64,000 nucleotides of DNA from Dipteris shenzhenensis (lineage: Eukaryota; Polypodiophyta; Polypodiopsida; Gleicheniales), in assembly GCA_047967505.1 (NCBI GenBank), contig CM106538.1; one strand, given 5' to 3'. Position 1 is the first letter of the stretch, and each line of letters starts with the position of its first letter. The notes beneath the pieces are model-generated. The model searched no databases. It was not told the origin of the DNA and saw only the letters and a list, made by a program, of their open reading frames with translations. Positions 12,201 to 24,200 of the stretch are shown one piece after another. The position numbers and the translations under genes were made by a program.

Positions 12201-15200
12201 TCCCTCGTCTCATCTCTGTAGGCAAACTCCCATGTGTACATGCTCACTACTGGAAGTGGGCGCTCTAGACTCTGATGTGTCTTTATAAAAGACTATGTCG
12301 TGACCTGTATGGGATTCTGAGAAGTTCCCTGGTTTTGACCTGGTTTTGACCATAAGGTACTCTTCCTCTCCACTCCCCCTCCTTCCTCTTGAGTCCCCCC
12401 CCTCCCCCTCGCCCCTCCTGCTATGGTCATCCTCACCACCCGTCCTCCTTCCTCCGCCTCCCCCCTCCACCCTCCCCGTCCTCCTCCCCCTCCTTTGCAA
12501 GTTGTTCAGCCTCCCCTCCCTCCCCTCCCTCCCCCTCCTTAGCAAGTTGTTCAGCCTCCCCCTCCTCCCCTCCCTCCCTAGGACCTGCATTGACTCCCTT
12601 GCCAGCGGGAAAGGGTAACGCAGCGCCTGCTTCTGCTTCCTCATCGTAGCATCCCATTCCCTCTCTCCATTCGCGGGGGAGCCAGAGGGAAGGGGCTCGT
12701 CCTCCCGATCAACAGCTCCCAATTTTCAGCCTAGGCGTCCCTTACCGTGGGACTTTTGGAGTTTGGGGCCGTGGCTTTATCTAGAGATTTCGGACTCTTA
12801 CTCTCTATCCCTGGAGGTAACGCTTGTGATCTTGCAGCCCCGGAAAGGGGTTTTGAATCAGTGTAGTGGGCTCCCAGACGCACCCAGTTTGGAGATTCCA
12901 GTTCGCCTTCACAGGGTTGGAGAAGTGGTCCCGAGTGTGTTTGATGCTATGCTGGGAGATCAGATTGGACGAGTGGAGGGGGCCAAAGGGACTGGACCTT
13001 TGGCACGCCCATGGTGCTAAGGTGAATTTCAGCTGTGCTTCATGCAGGAGAAGCCGATGTCTAGTTTGGGGGTAGGAGTTATTAGATTGCCGCTTGAGGC
13101 AAAGATTGATCAGGCATACTACTGGCCACTTCAAAAGTGTGGGATTTTTTTGGGGTGGAAGTCTCCTTCAGGATGAAGTGGGCACGGAAGATTGGCATTG
13201 AGCCAGTGTCCACCCTAGTATGCCGACCTACAGACACGGACTGCTCGCGCTCCAAACCCTGGCATAGTCACATAAGGCAGTTTTTCTGGAACATGCACCC
13301 ACTCACAGGAGAGCCTTGTTTTTTGCATCCCTGTCCTCATGAGCTGGACCATAGTGAGTTGGAACGTGCATGGGTTCCATAATCGTGCTCATAGTGAACT
13401 GCAGTACCTGATCCTTCGGCAGGAGCTGCAGAGGGTAGTGGTAGGAAGGAGTGGCACATTGATCCTCCTAGTATCCCAGAGCAGGATGCCCCCAGATGGC
13501 ACTTTGGCAAGCCCTTGAGGGAGGTTCAGTGGGATCTGGGAGAGTGGTTTTGGCCCCTCCAAGAGTGGCCTTGCCGAGCAAGTGGATGAGGTGCCCTTCT
13601 TTTCCTACACCACACGGATTGGAAGGAGGCTTCAAATGGACTCTTCAATTTGGACCCCTTCGAGGGAGAGGCATTGAGTGGCCCAGAGAGTGCCCCAGGA
13701 GGTCCATTCCAGGTTTTGGACGCGATTATGGTCCAGTTTGCATCCGAGGAAGATCTCTTGCTTCTTTTGGCTGGCCGCCCACGGAGGCTTGCCCATCAGC
13801 CTATGGTTGGAGCAGATGTGGGTGGAGGGGCAGTGCCATTGTTGCTTTGCTAGTTTTCTAGAGACGATCCCTCACTGCCTCTAGAGCTGTCGTAGCGCAG
13901 CGAGGATTTGGATTGGAGCCCTTAGGATTATGACCTGTATGCAGAGCCTTCAGAGGGACTACACATGCCGGATGGTGGCCTGGTTGATTGAGGGAGGACA
14001 CGTGTTCTAGATTGATGAGTTCTCCCTAGCTTACCGGTGATAGGACAAAACCTGTATCAAGTTTTTCAGCACTGTATATAGCTGTGGGTAGGCACATAGC
14101 TGTACACATCTAGGGTAGGTGTGGGCTTTTGGCATTTGTGGATTTTTCTTTCACAAGCATGATGGACTGATGTATAGTTTTTTGAGACAATAAAGTATGT
14201 TTTGTAGGGACTTCATGGGAAATGATGAAATGCAATGTGGTGGTACCAGACTTCCAGAGCAAGGTTGTCCAGTGTGTGATCAAGAGAAATGTTTTTGGGG
14301 TCATGTAAAGTCAAGTCATGAAGGGTTTTTTTATATTTTCCTGAGTCAATGTGCACTTGCGTGTTACAGGAATTTGATATGTTATGGTGTCCATGTCAAA
14401 GGGCTTTTCATGTGTGTGTACGGGGTTGCATGCAAGCTTTAATGTGCATGCTAATGTGTGTGGGAATTGTGTGACTAAAGGTCCAAAATGTGCATTTAAT
14501 GTGATTTGGGGGAAATGTCTTGAGAGTGGTAAAATGTCACTGATGAGGTGGCAAATTAGGCTGAGGTGGCTGGACTGATTGGGAAGGCATCCTGCTCATG
14601 CAAAGGTGGCTACATGATGGATGAAGGGGAGCTTCTAGGCTGTGAGCTGGAGCTACGTGGAGATGGCGGCTGGGAGCTGATTCAGTTTTACGCTGGAAGG
14701 ATCTACGATGCTAAGGGGGGCTCCGAGAAGAGAAGGCTGGACGAAGAGGGGGGCTCTCGTAGATAAAAGAGGGTGTGTGCGCTGAGAAGACCTTGGCGCT
14801 GGGGATCTCCAGAGATTACGAGCTGTTGTTCGTTGGCTGAGCATAGCTACTACGTAGGTAGGAGAGTCGTTGTTTGCACGTGAGCTGATGCAGAGAATCG
14901 TGGTCTGGCTGAGATCATATGGAAGGGCTCTGTTTTTCTCTGATTGAGGAAGCTACGTGGCTGTGCGGGTGATGCTATAAATGTGAGCTAGTCTCTCCGT
15001 GAGAAATGAAGGCAGCAGGGCTATTGCTGGAAGTGTCTTCCGTTGGGTTTGTGCATAGTTGGTGATGATCTATGGATTAACACAACTTAAGGCATAGCTG
15101 TGTATCGTTGTCTGCTAGCTGAAGGATTTTGGGCGACAGAGACTCCATGAACTCCGTATGCAAAGAGATAGAGGGATCGAGGAAATGCAAGGTAAGGCAC

Positions 15201-18200
15201 AATGGATCGTGACCTGCATCGATGATGGTTGTCCTGAAGGAGTTAGGCAATTGATGCTTGCTGCAGATGTTTGTCAATCACTGATCTTCTGCTTTGTGAG
15301 GGAAGAGAAGTTATCCTAAAGGAATCGAAAGCCTCTTTGACATGGTTGTGATCTTATGTTGATTTGATCGTGGGAGATTCTTGAATACTGATAGAGAGGG
15401 AGAGGAGGAGGCGCTGTTGCAGCTTTGCAGGAATTATGAGCTGTTGTTTTTTATGGAAGCTTAGGAGTGTGGGCTGTGGGTTCATAGTGTTTTGAGGCGG
15501 ACTGTTTTCTGAGTTTTGGGGGGAAGATCAGTTCTAAGTTCAGTCTGTTTCGGGCTGTGTAGTCTTTTGTCTCTTTGAGTCTGTGTGATCCATGTTCAGT
15601 CAGTTTTTTTTTTTGTGGGGGTTTGTCTCGGTGCCTATTACGAAGACACATACTCTGGAATTTGGTTCATAAGCTCATCATCTACAAGCCCACATTGCAG
15701 CTGATCCCTATGAAGTCTCAGCTATCTGATGTGGTGAAGTACATAATTCTTGGTTGTCTTTCTTTTTTTTTTCCTTACCATCTTTTTTTGGCGATCCTAC
15801 TGGGGATAGGAGGAGTTTTGAATTGAGATTGGGTACGCAAGACAAAACGGCCCAGAAGATTGGCTAGGGAATGTTGCTTAAATTTCTGTGTGGTTAGGGA
15901 TTGAAACAATGAAGACAAAGCCTCGCATGAGAGTGATTCATTGTGAGTTATGTGGGGAGTATGGATACAGGAGAGATAGATCCCTTGATGTTGAACTTTG
16001 GGTGATACGTCTCCGTGCTAAGGTTCAAAAGGCTTTGAAAGTGATTGGTCTTAGGAAGAAGAATGTCAGTTAGATGCAGGGTAAGTTTTCTTCAGTAGAG
16101 TGATTATTTTTGTTTTCTTCCCAGAAGAGGTTGTGTGGTATTTCTGGTTGGAAGTGTGTTTGAGATAAGTTAGTCAAGAGGAGAGATGGCTCATGAATTT
16201 CCTCGATTTCACGGGTTGCCCAATGAAGACCCAGAGAGGTTTTTAGAGTGTTTGGAGTTCACAGCTCTTATTAAAGACAGGAATGCTTCAGAAGTCCTTC
16301 TTCAGATTCTATCCTTTTGTCTGTTGGGAGAAGCGAGAACTTGGCTGCAGACTTTCTCTGCAAGGATGCGTGATGATCAAGGTGCTCACAGAAACCCGAC
16401 TTATCCAGAGGTGAGGATAGCTTTCCTGGACAGATTTATGTGTGTTAGAGATCCTGATGGCATTTGGAGAGAGCTATGTTTATTGCAGCAACAACCGACT
16501 CAGTTAGTGGATGAGTATGTCGGTAAGTTCACTGTGTTGTGGAATAAATGGCAGGTGGCCTTATTACGTGAAGTTCCTTCGAGAGTCATAAAAAAGGATA
16601 GGTTTGTTGCTGGTCTGAAGCCGGAGATTAGGATAAAGATTGAATGTAAAGAGCTGGTCACTTATGAGGATGCTCTTAGGGTAGCAAAAGAGAAGGAGAG
16701 GAAGCAGATAAGATTGTCACAAATGGTGCAAGAGATGCCAATGGTTCAACATGTGCCTGAAATTCTCTCTCATGTGAAGCGAGAAATACAGAAGCCTGAA
16801 GTCAAGGAGGAGGAGAATATAAAAGAAGAAATTCATGAAATGTCGGAGCTTATGAAGAGTTTGAGTTTGAATTTGATGAACGGTAGGGAAAGAGGTAGAT
16901 CATCGGGTGGTTATGGCAGAGGCACCATGCCTTCTTCAAATAATTCAGGCCCGTGGCAAGCAGGATGAGGTCAAGGGTCATTTGCACCTTGTGTCCAGTG
17001 CTTTAATTGTGGAGAGTGGGGACATTACATAGGGTGAATGATCATAGTGTAGAGGTAAAAGATGCAGGTTAGCCTAGTACCTCTGGACTCTGTAAAGCCA
17101 CTGCAGAAAAAGAAAGGGAAAGGTAAGGCAGTTACATTTGGCTTGTTGGAGTTGGAGGAAGTTAAAGGTGTCATGCCATTATGGAAGAGAGATAGAGAAG
17201 AGAAGGTTGGTCCGAGTGCAAAGAAGGGGAAGCAGTCTGAGGAGATGATGACCTACCAAAAGAAGAAGAGCAGGAAGCCCAGAAGGAAGTACAGAACTGC
17301 AGATTATCTTATGGGGAAGGAGCAGGGAGATTATGATTTGGTGGAAGATCTTTCAGTGAGGAAACCGGACATTACGTTTGCTCAAATGATTGGTCTATGC
17401 CCAAAGCTTAAAAAAGAGTGGAGGTGGGCTGTAAATCCAGCAAAGAAGAACTCTCATAAAGGTACAATTAAGCTGATGTTTGTCTCAGAGTTGCCGGATC
17501 TTTTAGCTGCTGTAGAAGCCTGGCATAAAGGAAAAGGTTTTGGAGAGGCCTATATAGATGGGGGTGCACAGATTTGTGTGATTACTCAGGCTTGTGTGGA
17601 GAGATTAGGACTGAAGATATCCCGCTCCTCTAGTTATCGCATCAGAATGGCAAACCACTCCAAGGTGAAGACTTTAGGGATAGTACCCGGTCGAGAGGTT
17701 GAGGCATTCAGTGTTTCATGTCGAGTGGATTGTCATGTGATGCCTGCAGGGTTGGGAGCCTATCCTTTGATTCTTGGAAGGCCATGGTTGAGGAAGGTAG
17801 GTGCAATTCAGAATTGGCAGAGAGGAATCTTTTCTGTACATACGAATGGGAAGAAATTGAATTTTGATATGGTAAGCAGGGCTGAAGTTTCAGATTCAGC
17901 AAGTGAAGAGGAAGAGAGAAGTGAAACCATCAGTGAGGATGAGAGTTCGGTGACTTCAGAAAGTGATGAAGGAACAATAGCATTGGTGGATTTGGTAGAT
18001 GAGGATTCACGGGTAGATTTTGTGGGGGCAGCAGGGTTCGGTGAGGAAGAGGTGGATAGGTTTGAGGTTATCGAGGATTTAATGCAGCCCAAATGTTCTC
18101 AAGAATCAACCCAGGTGTTGATTGAGCAATCATTGAATCCTGATCTCAATGTTGAGGAGAAAGAAGAATATTTGAAGATGTTGCAGAAATACCCCAATTT

Positions 18201-21200
18201 GTTATCACCTCTTATGAGGAGATCAAGGGATTTAAAGGGAAGCCTCTGAGGATTGAGCTGAAGGAAGGTGCCAAATCTGTTTTTCAGAAAATAAGGAGAT
18301 TAAGCCCGGAACAGAGAGATGTGCTGAAGGAAGAGGTAGATAAGCTTCTCAAGGCAGGAATAATTTATCCTATAGTTCACTCTGATTGGATAAGTCCTAT
18401 GGTCATAGTGCCAAAAGGTGTAGACAAATGGAGAATCTGTGTTGATTACAAACCTCTGAATGCAGTGACAAAGAGAAACCACTATCCTCTGCCTTTTCTG
18501 GATGATATTCTTGATAAAGTGGTGGGTCATGAAATGTACAGCTTGTGTGACAGATATTCAGGGTACTTCCAGATAGCCATAGCCCAGGAAGATCAAATCA
18601 AGACTACTTTCATTACCCCCTGGGGCTGTTTTTGTTATAGGAAAATGCCTTTTGGAGTTACCAACGGCCCCTCGCACTATCAGGAGAATTCAGATCTGAT
18701 TTTATCACCTTTCCTGGATAAATTAAAAAGGTTTATTGATGGCATCTGTGTGTACAGTGGAAGAAGGGAGCACTGTGGAAAGCTGGATCAGATATTCTAT
18801 GAGATTGATAATAATGGTGGTCAATTAAATCCTAAGAAGACTCAGTTAGCTCAGACCAGCATTAAAATATTGGGGCATATTGTATCTGAGAATGGGATTG
18901 AGCCAGATCCAGGTAAAGTAAAAGCTTTAGTTATGCTGTCCTCTCGTGAGAATACCAAGCAGTTGCATACCTTTCTCGAGAAGGTGAAGTATTTGTCGAG
19001 ATTTATTCATATGTTATCTCAGAGTTTGTATCCTCTTCAGCAGGTGGTAAAATCTGAGCCTCTGAAATGGACGACAGAGAGTGAAGAGGTGTTTGAGGCA
19101 GTTAAGGAATCCTTGACTCATATTTCAAGTGTAAAGCCACGAGATTATTCCAAGACTTCTTATGTGAATCCGTCTGTAGGACCAGATGCTATTGGTGCTA
19201 TTCTTTTGCAGCAAGGAGAGGGTTCCAGATATATGAGGCCAGTCTATTATGCCAGTAGGGTGAAGAGTGAAGTAGAAAGGAAGTATTCAGCGGCTGAATT
19301 GGTCCTGGCTAGCCTCTTGTATGCCTGTAGGAGATTTCGGTCTTATCTATTGTCTAGGCCTTTTGTGGTTCTCACCTCATGTTCACTACTGCCTCTTATG
19401 TTGAATGGTACAAACATCTCCAGGAGCATGATTAAATGGATAGTAGAGTTACAGGAGTACTCTTTTACCTTCTTGGTTGAGAACTCTACCAGAGCTTCCT
19501 TGGCTGATCTCCTTACCTATAAGGAAGGACCTATTTTAGTTGAAGATGTTGAGAAGAACACTGACATGAATGAAGAAAAAGTACTAGAGGATGCATTTGT
19601 TTTACACTTTGATGGATCTTACAAAAAAAGTTTAAATAAAAGTACAGGAGGAATTGTCATTTATGATCCTGGAGGAAATGAGATTCGGAAAATGGGAATT
19701 CAGCTTGAAGCCAGCAGTAATAATGAAGCTGAATATGCAGCCCTCTTCGAAGGTTTGAAAGTATGCATTAGTCTGGGCATTAAGAGACTCATGATTAAGG
19801 GAGATGCTCTGTTGGTTGTGAAGCAAATTTTAGGTGTCTGGAAGGTTAAGCATGTTCATTTGAAGAGATGGATAAGTGCGGTGAAGAAACTGTTAAATCG
19901 ATTGGATGCCTGGACACTCCAGCATATTGAAAGAGGTAAGAATGTAAATGCACATGATGCTGCGCAGGAAATTACAGCAGCTTATGTTGATGCAATAGGA
20001 GTGCAGGAGCCCTTTTACAAAGGAAGGGAGACATTAGCTTGTGAGGAAAGCTTCCTATTAACTGGTAAAGTGCCTGAAGAAGTTCCGAAACAAAGAAAAT
20101 ACAGATTTATTAAAAGCTGTACTTATTATTGTCTGATAGATGATGTTCTTTACATGAAAGGGGCTGATCTGGTGCTCAGAAGAATTCCAAGGCATGAGGA
20201 AGTTTTTCATATTCTACAAGCTAATCATGAGGGAGTATGTGGAGGACATTTTGCTTTCAAAATCATGCTGAGGAAAATACTTACAGAAGGATATGTGTGG
20301 CCATCCCTCCAGAGAGACATAAGACATTGGTGCAGGTCATGCCTACAGTGTCAGCAAATGAGTAAGAGGATCTTACATCCAGAACTCAGAATTATCATGC
20401 TTGCTTATAATATTTTTGAGAAATGGGGAATAGATGCCATCGGTCCTCTACCCATGACAGCCAGGGGAAATTGTTATATGCTGACAGCTGTGGATTATTT
20501 GACGAGATGGGCTGAAGCACGAGCAATACGAGCTGTCGATGCGAAATCTGTATGTAAATTTGTGTATGAGGATATTTGCTGTAGATTTGGTGTGCCACTG
20601 GAGTTGCTTTCTGATAGAGGTCCAGGTTTTAGGAGTGAACTGATGGATTTATTATGTGGAAAGCTGAAGATTAAACACAGATATGCAAGTCCCTATTACC
20701 CTCAATGTAATGGGATGAATGAAAAATTTAATGGTGTGTGTACTAATATCATGGGAAAGATCATGAGAACCTATGAGAAGGAGTGGGATCTTGCTTTGCA
20801 CTGGGCTTTATGGGCTTACAGAGTTGCAATAAAAGAAGGCACCCAGTTTTCACCATTTCATCTTGTTTACGGGAAAGAAGCTCTATTACCCTTGGAAGTA
20901 GAAATTCCTGCATTACAAATGTTAATGAAGATAAACAAGGATTCAAATTCTACTTTCCAGAACCGGTTATTGGATTTGCAGGAAGCACAACTAGACAGAC
21001 AAAAGGGAGTGGAACATTATGCTTTAATTCAAGAAGAGAATCAAAAGAGAGAAAACAGGAAATTCAGGGATAAGAAAATCAAGGAGGGTGATCTAGTTTT
21101 GAGATACAAACAGTACTCTGGATTCTACCTTCAAGAAGAAATTTGTGACCAAATGGGATGGACCTTTTCGTGTGACGAAGAAATTCAAAAATGGATCATA

Positions 21201-24200
21201 TCAACTTGAGGATTTGGATGGTGAGCAGCATAAGAATAGAGTCAATGGCTTCACACTAAAGAAATACTTTCATAGGATCATGAGTATAGGCAGCTGTGGA
21301 CCTACTGTGATGAAACCAGACAAGCCGGAAGACCTTATGGATGAGGATATCTCTGAAGAAATGCAAATCTTATATACCTCTATCTGCAAGACATGAATGT
21401 CTGCAGACTTGGGGATGGGAAAAATGATAGGACAAAACCTGTATCAAGTTTTTGAGCACTGTATATAGCTGTGGGTAGGCACATAGCTATACACATCTAG
21501 GGTAGGTGTGGGCTTTTGGCATTTGTGGATTTTTCTTTCACAAGCATGATGGACTGATGTATAGTTTTTTGAGGCAATAAAGTATGTTTTGCAGGGACTT
21601 CATGGGAAATGATGAAATGCAATGTGGTTGTACCAGACTTTTAGAGCAAGGGTGTCCAGTGTGTGATCAAGCGTGTGTGATCAAGCGAAATGTTTTTGGG
21701 GTCATGTAAAGTCAAGTCATAAAGGGTTTTTTAATATTTTCTTGAGTCAATGTGCACTTGCATGTTACAGGAATTTGATATGTTATGGTGTCCATGTCAA
21801 AGGGCTTTTCATGTATGTGTACGGGGTTGCATGCAAGCTTTAATGTGCATGCTAATGTGTGTGGGAATTGTGTGACCTAAGGTCCAAAATGTGCATTTAA
21901 TGTGATTTGGGGGAAATGTCTTGAGAGTGGTAAAATGTTATTGATGAGGTGGCAAATTAGGCTGAGGTGGCTGGACTGATTGGGAAGGCATTCTGCTCAT
22001 GCAAAGGTGGCTACGTGATGGATGAAGGGGATCTTCTAGGCTGTGAGCTGGAGCTACGTGGAGATGGCGGCTGGGTGTGTGCGCTGAGAAGACCTTGGCG
22101 CTGGGGATCTCCAGAGATTACGAGCTGTTGTTCGTTGGCTGAGCATAGCTACTACGTAGGTAGGAGAGTCGTTGTTTGCACGTGAGCTGATGCAGAGAAT
22201 CGTGGTCTGGCTGAGATCATATGGAAGGGCTCTGTTTTTTTCTGATTGAGGAAGCTACGTGGCTGTGCAGGTGACGCTATAAATGTGAGCTAGTCTCTCC
22301 ATGAGAAATGAAGGCAGCAGGGCTATTGCTGGAAGTGTCTTCCGTTGGGTTTGTGCATAGTTGGTGATGATCTATGGATTAACACAGCTTAAGGCATAGC
22401 TGTGTATCGTTGTCTGCTAGCTGAAGGATTTTGGGCGACAGAGACTCCATGAACTCCGTATGCAAAGAGATAGAGGGACCAAGGAAATGCAGGGTAAGGC
22501 GCAATGGATCGTGACCTGCATTGATGATGGTTGTCCTGAAGGAGTTAGGCAATTGATGCTTGCTGCAGATGTTCGTCAATCACTGATCTTCTGCTTTGTG
22601 AGGGAAGAGAAGTTATCCTAAAGGAATCGAAAGCCTGTTTGACATGGTTGTGATCTTATGTTGATTTGATCGCGGGAGATTTCTGAATACTGATAGAGAG
22701 GGAGAGGAGGAGGCGCTGTGGCAGCTTTGCAGGAATTATGAGCTGTTGTTTTTGATGGAAGCTTAGGAGTGTGGGCTGTGGGTTCATAGTATTTTGAGGC
22801 TGACTGTTTTCTGAGTTTTGGGGGGAAGATCAGTTCTAAGTTCAGTCTGTTTCGGGCTGTGTAGTCTTTTGTCTCTCTTTGGGTCTGTGTGATCCATGTT
22901 CAGTCAGTTTTTTTTTTGGTGGGGGTTTGTCTCGGTGCCTATTACAAAGACACATACTCAGGAATTTGGTTCATAAGCTCATAATCTACGAGCCCACATT
23001 GCAGCTGATCCCTATGAAGTCTCAGCTATCTGACGTGGTGAAGTACATAAATCCTGGTTGTCTTTTCTTTTTTTTTTTCTTACCACCAGATACAAGGTTA
23101 GAGCATTTAGAGGATAGAGCTCCATGAAGCGGTCCCTCCTGATAGCGTCGTTCCTCATTCTCCTCCGGATGACAGCGTATGGGAGGTAGTAGCCAATATC
23201 ACGGCGTGGAACAGTTGGGTTGCTCGCTGCAGTTTGGTGATGGGTGAGCATCCGGTTCCTCCATCAGCTACCTTGGTCGCCATCTGGCAGGATATCATAT
23301 ACACCCTCTGCTCCACTTGGGAGCGTGGGACGCCAGGCTCTAGGGCGACTGTCGCAGGGCACGCTCGTTTCTACAAGGCTTGGCCTGCAGGAGGTTTTTA
23401 CATATTCACTCTGCGAGGGATTCACGGGTTGTATAGTCGCCCCACCTGGTTGTTAGCCCTTGTACCAGAGATCCCCTAGGCATTGAGCTGGGTTTCTTTG
23501 GAACAGGCCGGTTTCTTCTTGTTTCAGCCTTTTTCCAAATTTTTCCATACTCAGCACCTTCGGGGCTGCTGTTTTGTATGAAGTCTTTCAAGCATTAATA
23601 GAAGGTTTCTTTCTTTGCAAAAAGAATCCAACATCTAACACTAGTCTTCTTAAGAAACTTGAGCTAGCTCTCTATAATGGTTTTGTCAGGCCCTACCATG
23701 TTGTGCATTATGTAGAGAATTATCAAAAGTTTGTGAAACCCATGAAATTCTAGCCGTATGGTCTCTGTTCCACAGTGTTCCAGAGGAAGACCGGAGTTAG
23801 GTGTTGTTTCTTTCCTCTTCATGATATACTTTTTTTTTCCCCCCGCAAAAAGTAGTGCTAGATATATTGCTTGAAAACGAGAGTACAAGAAGACCTAAAG
23901 GCTAGCGGGCTGTAATCACAAAACGGATACAGCCCGTGGTAACAAAATATAAAAAATTACAAGCCTCTCAGCTCATAATCATCTGAGTGTGGACAAACAG
24001 CCACGGTGGGGGCGAGTAATGCCACTGAAGACTCTGAGCAGAGTGCTAGAAGAAAAGCTCTTGATGGTCCCAGTCGTGAAGGAAGCGCCGTCTCTTCTCC
24101 TTCCCTGCCCGGGAGTCCCCCTGAATCTGATCCCACTGACCCTTGAGCGTGTGAATGATCGTGCTCCAGATGTCTGCTAGGGTCTGGGTAGCAGAAGAAG

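Larger units (their letters stand above)
9022..12345 (-). mobile_element. APE-type non-LTR retrotransposon (LINE), internally deleted
   Basis: Reading on the minus strand: the endonuclease domain from about 12345 to 11508 (VLLVGDFNARTG near 11935; SVVDYIMGS near 11650), a linker with RWYDDECKALRHQLR near 11290, then the C-terminal part of reverse transcriptase near 11250-10780 (CESRDLKVNLGKTKVMIFNT, SSYTYLGVVFSGP). A C-terminal region follows down to about 9330 (SLGQFRVSSHRLRIE; YGILARFLSYLDQRCFAGFI). The palm with the catalytic aspartates is missing or garbled (only a remnant LYDVALLSSS near 11190). Several frameshifts and stops are present. The 3' end is an AAAG-repeat tail (9022-9046, CTTT on the coding strand). 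The clade was not assigned; it differs from the two L1-type elements in this window. Confidence 0.8.
14038..23085 (+). mobile_element. Ty3/gypsy retrotransposon of the Tat type, with both LTRs
   Basis: A 9.05-kb element with LTRs 14038-15780 and 21425-23085, a primer-binding site just inside the 5' LTR, gag, protease, reverse transcriptase, two RNase H domains, integrase, and a polypurine tract next to the 3' LTR. A second, archaeal-type RNase H after the usual one marks the Tat group of plant Ty3/gypsy. It is inserted in the plus-strand L1, whose C-terminal coding region is split between 14037 and 23086. No exact target duplication is visible: left flank ACCGG, right flank CCAGA. Stops, two frameshifts and a changed catalytic Asp show it is inactive, while the high LTR similarity suggests a fairly recent insertion. 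Confidence 0.93.

Noticed and set aside
12210-12722. 170-codon Arg/Gly/Glu-rich frame on the minus strand
   Set aside because: It is the complement of the pyrimidine-rich L1 leader, so its length is a composition artefact. Only its last about 40 codons overlap the real LINE endonuclease region.
13496-13884. Three overlapping plus-strand frames as separate genes
   Set aside because: They are pieces of one frameshifted L1 C-terminal region. Motifs switch from frame to frame along a single homology.
17557-17562. Protease active site DGG as an inactivating mutation
   Set aside because: DGG in place of DSG/DTG is, to my knowledge, usual in plant Tat-type elements, so it is not evidence of damage.
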